Origin: Piscinibacter sp.
Lineage (GTDB): Bacteria; Pseudomonadota; Gammaproteobacteria; Burkholderiales; Burkholderiaceae_C
NCBI GenBank assembly: GCA_016706565.1
Contig: JADJJI010000005.1
Coordinates: 186,001 to 250,000, forward strand
DNA length: 64,000 nt
Reading direction: 5' to 3'
Shown: positions 47,775-55,219 of the stretch, piece by piece
Position numbering within the stretch: the first letter of the stretch is position 1
Layout: every line of letters starts with the position of its first letter
The notes under the pieces: model-generated
Seen by the model: the letters and a program-made list of their open reading frames with translations, nothing else
What the model was told of the DNA's origin: nothing
Databases searched by the model: none
Position numbers and translations under genes: made by a program

Positions 47775-48995
47775 TCAGTCGCGCTGCAGCGTGAACTGCA
47801 TGACGCTGGTGTTGCCGGTGGCGAAGGCGGCCTCGCAGTAGGCGAGGTAGAACTCCCAGATGTGCATGAAGCGTGCGTCGAAGCCCAGCCGCCGCACGCG
47901 CTGCTCCTGGCTCAGGAAGCTCTCGCGCCAGCGGCGCAGCGTCTCGGCGTAGTCGAGGCCGAAGTCGAGTTCGTTGACCACACGCAGCCCGGCCTGCGCC
48001 GCCGCTTCGCGGAAGGCCGAAGGGCTGGGCAGCAGCCCGCCGGGGAAGATGTATTGCTGGATGAAGTCGGTCGACTTCACGTAGCGCTCGAAGTAGCGGT
48101 CGGCGATCGTGATGCTCTGGATGCAGGCCTTGCCGCCGGGCTTGAGCTGGCTACGCACGGTGGCGAAGAAGCTCGGCCAGTACTCACGGCCTACGGCCTC
48201 GAACATCTCGATCGACGCGATGGCGTCGAAAGGGCCGTCGGCGATGTCGCGGTAATCCTGGAAGCGCAGGTCGCCCTGCAGGCCGGCGTCGGCCAGGCGA
48301 CTCTTCGCCCACTCGAGTTGCTCGCTGGACAGCGTGACGCCGGTCACCTTCGCGTCGAACTCGCGCGCCGCACACTCCGCCAGCGCACCCCAGCCGCAGC
48401 CGATCTCCAGCACGCGGTCGCCCGGCTTCACGCCGGCCTCGCGCAGTGCGCGGCGCACCTTGGCGTGCTGCGCGTCGGGCATGGGCCGGCTGAGGTCGCC
48501 TTCGAACCAGGCGCTGCTGTAGTTCATCGTCGGGTCGAGCCACAGGCGATAGAACTCGTTGCCCAGGTCGTAGTGGGCGTGGATGTTCTTCTTGCTGCCC
48601 TGGCGCGAATTGCGGTTGAACAGGTGCTTGAGGCGGTACAGCGCCGAGCCCCACCAGCTGCCGTAGACGATAGCCTCGACCTCATCACGGTTGGCGATGA
48701 ACAGAGTGAGCAGCACGGTCAGGTCGGGCGTGGTCCAGTCGCCGGCGATGTAGCTCTCGGCGAAGCCGATGTCGCCCGAGCGCAGCACGGCGCTGCAGAC
48801 GTTCCAGTTGCGCAGGCGCAGCGCGGCGCGCGGTCCGTCGTCGGACTTGTTGCCGAAATGCGCGCTGCTGCCGTCGGGCATCTGCAGATCGAGCGAGCCA
48901 TGCCGCAGCCGTTGCAGGAGTCGGAACACTGCGCGTGCGGCGGCGGGCGCCGAATCGGGAAGGCTGGCGGGGGCGAAGGTGGAGGTGCTGGTCAT
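47775..48995 (-). CDS. Cyclopropane-fatty-acid-synthase-like SAM methyltransferase
   Basis: A 406-residue enzyme acting on membrane phospholipid acyl chains. It has the N-terminal lipid-binding domain, KKNIHAHYDLGNEFYRLW, the SAM motif VLEIGCGWGALAECAA and SIEMFEAVG. Compared with Escherichia coli Cfa, the bicarbonate-site Cys139 is Ser (MNYSSAWF) and the His266 position is Ser (IQSITIAD), while Glu239 (MFE) and Tyr317 (GLDYAETL) stay. Loss of the bicarbonate base suggests that the product may be a methylated rather than cyclopropane chain, as for the methylase of furan fatty acid synthesis. That is inference. Confidence 0.93.
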   Translation of the reverse strand: MTSTSTFAPASLPDSAPAAARAVFRLLQRLRHGSLDLQMPDGSSAHFGNKSDDGPRAALRLRNWNVCSAVLRSGDIGFAESYIAGDWTTPDLTVLLTLFIANRDEVEAIVYGSWWGSALYRLKHLFNRNSRQGSKKNIHAHYDLGNEFYRLWLDPTMNYSSAWFEGDLSRPMPDAQHAKVRRALREAGVKPGDRVLEIGCGWGALAECAAREFDAKVTGVTLSSEQLEWAKSRLADAGLQGDLRFQDYRDIADGPFDAIASIEMFEAVGREYWPSFFATVRSQLKPGGKACIQSITIADRYFERYVKSTDFIQQYIFPGGLLPSPSAFREAAAQAGLRVVNELDFGLDYAETLRRWRESFLSQEQRVRRLGFDARFMHIWEFYLAYCEAAFATGNTSVMQFTLQRD

Positions 48996-49004
48996 GACTA
49001 CGGC

Positions 49005-49766
49005 TCAGCGGGTGACGAAGTCCCCGGGCGGGGCGGGCTTGTGGAAGAAGGGCACGCGCTTGGTCCAGAGCTTCAGCGCCTGCCAGTGGATGCGCACGAT
49101 CACGCCCAGCGTCATCATCGGCATGCCGAAGAAGGCGCGGCGCGTGCTCGCAGCTGTCAGCGGCTCGAGGTGGCCGGACACGCTGGTCTGCAGCAGCGGG
49201 CCGTCGGCGTCGTCGTGGTCGATGCGGGCCACCGTGCGATCCGCCGTGCGCATGAAGCGGAAGCGGTAGTCACCCTCGATGGCGCAGAACGGCGAGACAT
49301 GAAAGACCTTGGTGGCGCGCAGCTCGTTGCCGAAGGCGAGGCCCGCGCCGCGCAGCAGGTAGCAATGCCGCTCGCCGAAGGTATTGTTGACCTCGACGAC
49401 GATGGCGGCAAGCGTGCCGTCGGCGCGGTGGCAGTACCAGAAGCTCACCGGCTTGAAGGTCACGCCGAGCACGCGCGGGTAGCAGTGCAGCCAGACCTCG
49501 CCGTCGGCATCGGCCACGCCTTCGCTGGCCAGCAGCTCGTCGAGCCAGGCCAGGCTGTCGGCGCGGCCGTCGCCGTGGTCGCGGTCGTGGAAGCTGATCA
49601 GGCCGAAGCGGTTGCGCACCAGCGCCTTCGACGGCTGAGCGCGCAGCCCGCGCATCGGCAACATCAGGAAGTAGGTGCCGTAGGCGAAGCTGTTGCGCGC
49701 CGGGCGCAGACGCGCGTGGCGCACCTGGCCGAGGCCGATCAGCGGGGAGGCGGCTTGTTCGATCAC
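49005..49766 (-). CDS. DUF1365 family protein
   Basis: A 253-residue protein of the DUF1365 family, which nearly always sits between an FAD oxidoreductase and a CFA-like synthase, as here. Motifs seen are GQVRHARLRPARNSFAY at the start, LHCYPRVLGVTFKPVSFWYCHR, and KVFHVSPFCAIEGDYRF. No catalytic site is established. The start is GTG 49766, overlapping the stop of the FAD gene by 4 nt. It ends 9 nt before the CFA-like gene. Confidence 0.92.
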   Translation of the reverse strand: MIEQAASPLIGLGQVRHARLRPARNSFAYGTYFLMLPMRGLRAQPSKALVRNRFGLISFHDRDHGDGRADSLAWLDELLASEGVADADGEVWLHCYPRVLGVTFKPVSFWYCHRADGTLAAIVVEVNNTFGERHCYLLRGAGLAFGNELRATKVFHVSPFCAIEGDYRFRFMRTADRTVARIDHDDADGPLLQTSVSGHLEPLTAASTRRAFFGMPMMTLGVIVRIHWQALKLWTKRVPFFHKPAPPGDFVTR

Positions 49767-51067
49767 GCGGCCTCCGCATCCGGGCACTGGACAGCCCAGG
49801 CCGCACGCAGGCCCTCGACCACCGCCTCGCCGGACATCAGCCCGTCTTCGTGGAAACCGTAGCGCGTCCAGGCGCCGCAGAACCAGGTGTGCGAGACGCC
49901 TTGCAACTGCGGCACGCGCTGCTGCGCAGCGATGGCGGCCAGATCGAAGATCGGGTGGTCGTACTCGTACTCTCCGACCACCGTGTCTGCGCTCGGCTCG
50001 GTAACCGGATTCAGCGACACGACCACCGGCGTGGTGAACGGCAGTGGCTGCAGCCGGTTGAGCAGGTAGTGCAAGCACACGCGTGCCTGCTCGCGGTCGC
50101 CGTCGGCGGCACGTTCGTAGTTCCACGAAGCCCAGGCGCGCTCGCGCCGTGGCAGCACGCTGCGGTCGGTGTGCAGCACCGCGCGGTTGGGCTGGTAGCG
50201 GATTGCACCGAGCACGCTGCGTTCGGCCTCGCTGGCGTCGCTGAGCAGCGCGAGCGCCTGGTCGCTGTGGCAGGCGAAGACGACCTCGTCGAAGCGTTCG
50301 CTGCCGCGATCGGTGGCCACCCAGGTACCGGCCGCTCCACTGCCCGCAGGCGCCCGCTTCACGCTGCGCACCGGGCTGTTCAGTCGAGCGTCGGGCACGC
50401 CGGCGACGATCTTCTCGACGTACTGGCGGGCACCGCCGCGCACCGTGAACCACTGCGGCCGGTTCGCCACCTGGATCAGGCCATGGTTGTGGCAGAAGCG
50501 GATCAGCGTGGCCACCGGGAAGCGCAGCATCTGGTCGGTCGGGCAGGACCAGATGCAGCCGATCATCGGCAGGAAGTACCAGTCGCGGAACTCGTCGCTG
50601 AAACCGTGGTGCGCCAGGAAGTCGGCGATCGGCTGCACCATCTGCGCCTCGCTGCCGCTGCTGGCGATCGCGGTGGTCAACTTGTTGAAGCGCAGGATGT
50701 CTCGCAGCATGCGCCAGAAGCGCGGCTTGAACAGGTTGCTGCGCTGGGCGAACACGCTTGACAGGTCCGAGCCGCTCCACTCCAGCCCGATGTCGGGCAC
50801 CTGCACCGAGAACGACATGTCCGACGGCGCAATCTCGACGCCCAGCTGCTCAAACAGCTTGAGCAGGCGAGGGTAGGTGCGTTCGTTGAGGACGAGGAAG
50901 CCGGTGTCCACGCCATGCGTGTGGCCATCGAGCGTGACGTCGACCGTGTGCGTGTGGCCGCCGAAGTAGTTGCCGGCCTCGAACAGGGTCACATTCGCCT
51001 GGCCTTGCAGGCCGTGGGCCACGGCGAGGCCCGAGATGCCCGAGCCGATGATCGCGACGCGCCGCAT
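49763..51067 (-). CDS. FAD-dependent amine oxidase-like oxidoreductase
   Basis: Flavoprotein of 434 residues. The FAD motif is IIGSGISGLAVAHGL at residues 6-20, then FEAGNYFGGHTHTVDV and GVDTGFLVLNERTYP. The C-terminal FAD contact includes HEDGLMSGEAVVEGL. This family is the constant partner of DUF1365 and CFA-like genes and is proposed to act on fatty acyl chains, for example as a desaturase in furan fatty acid synthesis. It is the first gene of the eight-gene operon. A strong 11-bp hairpin lies 16 nt before its start. Confidence 0.9.
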   Translation of the reverse strand: MRRVAIIGSGISGLAVAHGLQGQANVTLFEAGNYFGGHTHTVDVTLDGHTHGVDTGFLVLNERTYPRLLKLFEQLGVEIAPSDMSFSVQVPDIGLEWSGSDLSSVFAQRSNLFKPRFWRMLRDILRFNKLTTAIASSGSEAQMVQPIADFLAHHGFSDEFRDWYFLPMIGCIWSCPTDQMLRFPVATLIRFCHNHGLIQVANRPQWFTVRGGARQYVEKIVAGVPDARLNSPVRSVKRAPAGSGAAGTWVATDRGSERFDEVVFACHSDQALALLSDASEAERSVLGAIRYQPNRAVLHTDRSVLPRRERAWASWNYERAADGDREQARVCLHYLLNRLQPLPFTTPVVVSLNPVTEPSADTVVGEYEYDHPIFDLAAIAAQQRVPQLQGVSHTWFCGAWTRYGFHEDGLMSGEAVVEGLRAAWAVQCPDAEAA

Positions 51068-51398
51068 CGCTCAGGCCGCACAGCGGGTGCCGCGACTCGC
51101 GGCACCCGTGCTGGAGAAGATTGTTGCGAAGCGCCCCCGGGCGAAGGAGGGAGGAGGGAGGGAGGAGGAGAACCGCCCGGGGATTTCATCCAGACTGGCT
51201 GGAAGACTCCGCAACACAAACCGGCGGAGCGCCAACAGTTCCCGCTGGCGTCCGGCAGGTTCGACGCGGGTGCGCGGCCTGAGTTCCGTCAATGCGCCCC
51301 GCGATGTGACGGGGCATGTCGAAGCTGGGGCGGAGCAGCGATTCACGGTATTTGATGCCATGGTGTTGAACTAGTCAGTCTGAAATATAACTCATCAG
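51068..51398. other. Leader/promoter region of the lipid operon
   Basis: 331 nt with no gene, between the FAD gene and the glutathione peroxidase stop. It contains the hairpin at 51084-51108, a 30-nt all-purine run on the plus strand (51143-51172, so pyrimidines in the transcript) and an AT-rich patch at about 51350-51400 where a promoter could lie. The operon may also be read through from the peroxidase gene. Confidence 0.5.
51084..51108 (-). promoter_or_regulatory. 11-bp hairpin in the 5' leader of the lipid operon
   Basis: CGGGTGCCGCG / CGCGGCACCCG with a three-base loop. On the minus strand it ends 16 nt before the ATG of the FAD gene, so it lies in the untranslated leader. It could hide or expose the ribosome site, or act as a partial terminator; no T-run follows. 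Confidence 0.55.
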
Positions 51399-51977
51399 TC
51401 ACACCTTTGCATCGAGCAGGCTTTCGACTTGCCGGATGAACGGCTTGTCGAGAGGATCGACATCGCTGACATGGCTGCTCACCGTGCTTCCGTCGCGCGC
51501 GATCAGGTACTTGTGGAAGTTCCAGCGCGGCCATTGGCCGGTGCGCTTCGCCAGGTCGGCGATCAGCGGGTTCGCGGCGGCGCCGGCGGACGCCGCGACG
51601 CGAGACTTGGCGAACATCGGGAACTTGACGCCGAAGGTGTTCTCGCAGAACGCCGCGATCTCGGCGCCACTGCCAGGCTCCTGCGCGCCGAAATCGTTCG
51701 ACGGGAAGCCGAGAACGACCAGGCCGCGATCCTTGTAGCGCGCGTACAGGGCCTCGAGAGACTTGTACTGCGGCGTGAAGCCGCAGAAGCTGGCGGTGTT
51801 GACCACCACGATCACGCGGCCCGCGTACTGGCACAGGTTCTGTGTCTTCTCGTCCTGCAGGCGCGGAAACTCGCGCGCGAGCAGCGGTGTACAGGCAGGC
51901 GCCGCGGCCCTGGCCGGGCGCGTCCCCGCCGCGGCGAGGGCGGCCAGCGCGAGCAGTCGCCGACGCGCCGGGTTCAT
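51399..51977 (-). CDS. Exported glutathione peroxidase-like thiol peroxidase
   Basis: A 192-residue Cys-type glutathione peroxidase. Residues 1-28 (MNPARRRLLALAALAAAGT...) look like a Tat or Sec signal, so it should act in the periplasm. The catalytic Cys is in NTASFCGFTPQY, Gln in FPSNDFGAQEPG, and Trp/Asn in RWNFHKYLI. Such enzymes reduce lipid or organic peroxides, often using thioredoxin. The chosen start is ATG 51977; an ATG at 52031 would lie almost at the predicted transcription start. It is divergent from the LitR-like regulator and upstream of the lipid operon. Confidence 0.9.
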   Translation of the reverse strand: MNPARRRLLALAALAAAGTRPARAAAPACTPLLAREFPRLQDEKTQNLCQYAGRVIVVVNTASFCGFTPQYKSLEALYARYKDRGLVVLGFPSNDFGAQEPGSGAEIAAFCENTFGVKFPMFAKSRVAASAGAAANPLIADLAKRTGQWPRWNFHKYLIARDGSTVSSHVSDVDPLDKPFIRQVESLLDAKV

Positions 51978-52038
51978 CGAAAGGCTGACGAGATCGGCTC
52001 TGTCGGGATGATCGAGAGTGGGCATTCGCATGACGTCG

Positions 52039-52067
52039 ATACTACGCGGTACAATTTCGTACTGCAA
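52039..52067 (-). promoter_or_regulatory. Predicted promoter of the glutathione peroxidase gene
   Basis: On the minus strand TTGCAG and TAGTAT stand exactly 17 nt apart. The palindrome GTAC-N6-GTAC (52049-52062) lies within the spacer and last base of the -35 box. Confidence 0.6.
52049..52062. promoter_or_regulatory. Palindrome GTAC-N6-GTAC, candidate LitR/CarH operator
   Basis: The repeat lies 65 nt before the LitR start and in the spacer of the predicted peroxidase promoter. MerR-type photoreceptor repressors of the CarH/LitR kind bind promoter-overlapping repeats and block RNA polymerase in the dark. This is a candidate site by position only. Confidence 0.5.
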
Positions 52068-52077
52068 GGTTTAGTCC

Positions 52078-52110
52078 TGGACAACAATGTCGATCTGCGG
52101 GCTTTGTCCA
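52078..52110. promoter_or_regulatory. Inverted repeat TGGACAA-N19-TTGTCCA before the LitR gene
   Basis: Perfect 7-bp arms separated by 19 nt, ending 16 nt before the regulator's ATG. It could be a second operator for autoregulation or an RNA stem-loop in its leader. Confidence 0.4.
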
Positions 52111-52126
52111 ACCCGAGCACAGTGCC

Positions 52127-53050
52127 ATGAACCCATTCGCCACCCGTTCCGCTCCCGAGTTCAACATTGCGGCGGCTGAACGAGACACCGGTTTGAGCAA
52201 GGACACACTTCGTGTTTGGGAGCGGCGCTATGGCTTTCCGAGTCCCAGGCGGGATGCGGGGGGCGAGCGGCTTTACTCCTCGCAGGAGATCGAGCAGTTG
52301 CGTGTCCTGAAACGGTTGGTCGATGCGGGCGAACGACCGGGCCGGCTGATGAGTCTGTCCATGGCCGAACTGGTGGAGCGCCTGCAGCGGCACGCACCGA
52401 CGGCCGCGTCCGACACCCCGCGGGAGCTGGGTGACTTCCTGGAGATTCTCAAGTCGCATGATGTGCAGGGCTTGCGGCGGCAACTCATCCAGGCCCGTGA
52501 ACGGCTTGGGCTGGCGAGATTCGTGATCGATGTGGTCGGCCCGCTGAATACGCGCGTCGGCGACGCCTGGATGCGCGGGCAACTGCAGATCTTCGAGGAG
52601 CACCTCTATACCGAGTCGATCCAGGTCGTGCTGCGCGATGCCATCGCGCGCCTGCAGCCGGTGCGTGGCAATCCCGGCGTGCTGCTCACTACGCTTCCCC
52701 ACGAGCCGCATGGGTTGGGCCTGCTGATGGCCGAGGCGCTGCTGGCGCTGGACGGCGCGCGCTGTGTCTCGCTGGGAGTCTGCACGCCGATATGGGACAT
52801 CGTTCTGGCCGCTCGGGCTCAGCGCATCGACATCGTCGCGCTGAGCTTCAGCGGCTGCATGAACCCGAACCAGATCGTCGAGGGCCTGACCGAACTGCGC
52901 GCGAAGTTGCCGGCCGGCATCGATCTTTGGGCTGGAGGGGCCGCCCCGGCCCTGCATCGCCGCCCGGTCGACGGCGTACGCGCGATCGCAGCGATCAGCC
53001 AGATCCACGACGAACTGCAGGCCTGGCGCGCGCGCCCAGCGAAGCCCTGA
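52127..53050 (+). CDS. litR: MerR-family regulator with cobalamin-binding domain (LitR/CarH photoreceptor type)
   Basis: Repressor-like regulator of 307 residues. The MerR helix-turn-helix is at residues 12-80 (AERDTGLSKDTLRVWERRYGF; RDAGGERLY). A helical B12-binding domain follows with Trp148, Glu158 and His159 at the same spacing as the W-x9-EH motif that cradles adenosylcobalamin in Thermus CarH. The Rossmann B12 domain has HEPHGLG, where His195 matches the lower cobalt ligand. Such proteins are tetrameric repressors in the dark and fall apart when light breaks the Co-C bond. It is divergent from a peroxidase and 69 nt upstream of a di-iron protein gene. Confidence 0.9.
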   Translation: MNPFATRSAPEFNIAAAERDTGLSKDTLRVWERRYGFPSPRRDAGGERLYSSQEIEQLRVLKRLVDAGERPGRLMSLSMAELVERLQRHAPTAASDTPRELGDFLEILKSHDVQGLRRQLIQARERLGLARFVIDVVGPLNTRVGDAWMRGQLQIFEEHLYTESIQVVLRDAIARLQPVRGNPGVLLTTLPHEPHGLGLLMAEALLALDGARCVSLGVCTPIWDIVLAARAQRIDIVALSFSGCMNPNQIVEGLTELRAKLPAGIDLWAGGAAPALHRRPVDGVRAIAAISQIHDELQAWRARPAKP

Positions 53051-53119
53051 CGGCCTAAGGCCATGCCACGCCCACGTCATGGGCGCAGAACTAGAATCGG
53101 CCATCCACGAGGCGCTGCC

Positions 53120-53995
53120 ATGGCCATGATCTATCCTGAACTTTTCAAGCAGCTCGAAGCCGTGCGCTGGAACATGGACAAGGACATTCCTTGGGACCAG
53201 TTCGATGCCAGCAAGCTCAGCGACGAGCAGGCGCAGACCATCAAGATGAACGCCATCACCGAGTGGGCGGCATTGCCGGCCACCGAGATGTTCCTGCGCG
53301 ACAACCGCGACGACAGCGACTTCTCGGCGTTCATGAGCGTGTGGTTCTTCGAGGAGCAGAAGCACTCGCTGGTGCTGATGGAGTACCTGCGCCGTTTCCG
53401 GCCCGACCTGGTGCCCACCGAGGAAGAACTGCACGCGGTGCGCTTCGAGTTCGATCCAGCGCCCGCGCTGGAGACGCTGATGCTGCACTTCTGCGGCGAG
53501 ATCCGGCTGAACCACTGGTACCGCCGCGCCGCCGAATGGCACAGCGAGCCAGTCATCAAGGCGATCTACGAAACGCTGGCGCGCGACGAGGCCCGCCATG
53601 GCGGGGCCTACCTGCGCTACATGAAGCGCGCGCTGCAGAAGTTCGGCGACGAAGCGAAGGCCGCCTTCGCGAAGGTGGGCGTGCTGATGGCCAGCGCGCG
53701 CCGCACGGCGCAGGCACTGCACCCGACCAACCTGCACGTGAACGTCAGGCTGTTCCCGCGCGACACGGTGCAGAGCCGCCTGCCCAACCCCGAGTGGCTG
53801 GAGCAGTGGCTCGACCGCCAGATCCAGTTCGACGCGGTCTGGGAGACCAAGGTCGTCGAGCGCATCCTGCACAACATGAGCCTGCTCATGGAGCGCAGCT
53901 TCGCCAGCGTGCAGGAGCTCAACCGCTTCCGCAAGGAAGTGACGGCCGCGGTGGCCGCCGCAGCCAAGCCGTCGACCGGGGCGACGCCGGCTTGA
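53120..53995 (+). CDS. Ferritin-like di-iron four-helix-bundle protein
   Basis: A 291-residue soluble protein with a di-iron carboxylate pattern: Glu48 or Glu56, then E79xxH82 (FEEQKHS), Glu127 (HFCGEIRLNHW) and E157xxH160 (RDEARHGG). This E / ExxH / E / ExxH order is shared by acyl-carrier-protein desaturases and other oxygen-using di-iron enzymes. GAGG lies before the ATG 53120; an upstream in-frame start is Arg-rich and unlikely. It follows the LitR-type regulator on the same strand and is probably co-regulated. An oxygenase or desaturase acting on lipids fits the setting but is not proved. Confidence 0.85.
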   Translation: MAMIYPELFKQLEAVRWNMDKDIPWDQFDASKLSDEQAQTIKMNAITEWAALPATEMFLRDNRDDSDFSAFMSVWFFEEQKHSLVLMEYLRRFRPDLVPTEEELHAVRFEFDPAPALETLMLHFCGEIRLNHWYRRAAEWHSEPVIKAIYETLARDEARHGGAYLRYMKRALQKFGDEAKAAFAKVGVLMASARRTAQALHPTNLHVNVRLFPRDTVQSRLPNPEWLEQWLDRQIQFDAVWETKVVERILHNMSLLMERSFASVQELNRFRKEVTAAVAAAAKPSTGATPA

Positions 53996-54007
53996 GGCCG
54001 AAGGGAA

Positions 54008-54664
54008 TCAGACCTTCTTTGCCGCTGCGGCGTCCTGCTCGGCCTTGCGATCGGCCGTGACGCGCTGGGCGCTGGCGCGCTCGCCGATCAGCTTGCCGTA
54101 GCCCTTCCAGTCGACGCCGGCGGCGCCGAGCAGGTCCTCACCGTAGACGATGCGCGTGGCCATGGCCACCAGCGGCAGGCTGACCCAGGCCGAGCAGTCC
54201 GCCTGCGTGAACCGGTCGCCGGCCACGTAGGGCGCGAACTTCGCCAGCCGCTTGAAGGCGGCGATGTTCTTCTCCAGCTGCCGGCGCACGCGGGCTGCGT
54301 TCGCCTCGCTGATGTCGCCGCCGAAGAAGGCCTTGCCGTACAGCTCGCGCGTGACGAGTTCCAGGTGCAGGTCGATGAAGGTCGTGAGCTCACGCACCTT
54401 GGCCGCGGCCCAGGGGTCGGCGGGCAGCAGGCGCGGCTCGGACTGCAGCGCCTCGAGGTAGTCGAGGATCGCCTGGCTCTCGCAGAGCGAACCCTGCTCG
54501 GTGCGGATGAACGGCACCTTGCCCAGCGGCGAGCAGGACAGCACGGCCTCGTCCTTGCTGCCAGCGGCCACGTACTGCTCCTGGAAGGGGATGCCCTTTT
54601 CCAGCAGGGCCAGCTTGACCTTGTTGTAGTAGTTCGAGATGCAGATGCCGCACAACGTGATCAT
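54008..54664 (-). CDS. Glutathione S-transferase family protein
   Basis: A 218-residue two-domain GST. The thioredoxin-like N-domain carries NYYNKVKLALLEKGI and the cis-Pro stretch GKVPFIRTEQGSLCESQAI that binds glutathione. The all-helical C-domain includes FTQADCSAWVSLPL. The N-terminal CGIC stretch holds Cys residues where Beta-class GSTs use Cys. It ends 12 nt from the convergent di-iron gene and is divergent from rfaE2. Cytosolic; substrate unknown. Confidence 0.92.
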   Translation of the reverse strand: MITLCGICISNYYNKVKLALLEKGIPFQEQYVAAGSKDEAVLSCSPLGKVPFIRTEQGSLCESQAILDYLEALQSEPRLLPADPWAAAKVRELTTFIDLHLELVTRELYGKAFFGGDISEANAARVRRQLEKNIAAFKRLAKFAPYVAGDRFTQADCSAWVSLPLVAMATRIVYGEDLLGAAGVDWKGYGKLIGERASAQRVTADRKAEQDAAAAKKV

Positions 54665-54744
54665 CGGTGCCTCCTGGAATGCATGGCGCGCAGTCTATGC
54701 GCGCCCCGGCCTTCGCCGCTGCCCCGCAGGCGACAATCGCAGCC

Positions 54745-55218
54745 ATGGCCGACTTCCTCGACAAGCTGTGCCCGCGCAGCGAGCTCGCCGCCCGCGTGGC
54801 GGCGCTGCCGCGTCCGGTGGTGTTCACCAACGGCGTGTTCGACATCCTGCACCGCGGCCACGTGAGCTACCTTGCGCAGGCCCGTGCGCTGGGCGCCAGC
54901 CTGGTCATCGCGCTGAACAGCGACGCCTCGGCGCGCGGCCTGGGCAAAGGCCCCGACCGGCCGCTGAACAACGAGGCCGACCGCGCCTGTGTGCTGGCGG
55001 CGCTGGAGAGCGTGAGCCTCGTCACCTTGTTCGACGAGGCCACGCCCGTCGAACTGCTCAAGCTGGTGCGGCCGCAGCTGTACGTGAAGGGTGGCGACTA
55101 CGACATCGAGTCGCTCGAGGAGACGAAGTGGGTGCGCAGCTGGGGCGGCGAGGCCCGTGCGCTGGCCTTCGTCGACGGCTACTCCACCACCTCGCTGGTC
55201 AAGCGCATCCGCGGCTGA
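54745..55218 (+). CDS. rfaE2: D-glycero-beta-D-manno-heptose 1-phosphate adenylyltransferase
   Basis: Nucleotidyltransferase of 157 residues, the stand-alone C-terminal half of HldE. It makes ADP-heptose for the LPS inner core. FTNGVFDILHRGHVSYL holds the HxGH motif, NSDASARGLGKGPDRP the sugar-phosphate site, and YSTTSLVKRI the ISSTxLR-like end. The start is ATG 54745. No rfaE1 kinase or gmhB is in the window, so the other heptose genes lie elsewhere. Confidence 0.94.
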   Translation: MADFLDKLCPRSELAARVAALPRPVVFTNGVFDILHRGHVSYLAQARALGASLVIALNSDASARGLGKGPDRPLNNEADRACVLAALESVSLVTLFDEATPVELLKLVRPQLYVKGGDYDIESLEETKWVRSWGGEARALAFVDGYSTTSLVKRIRG

Positions 55219-55219
55219 A

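Noticed and set aside
52031-52067. Longer glutathione peroxidase starting at TTG 52067 or ATG 52031
   Set aside because: These starts lie inside or at the predicted promoter; the ATG at 51977 begins a proper signal peptide.
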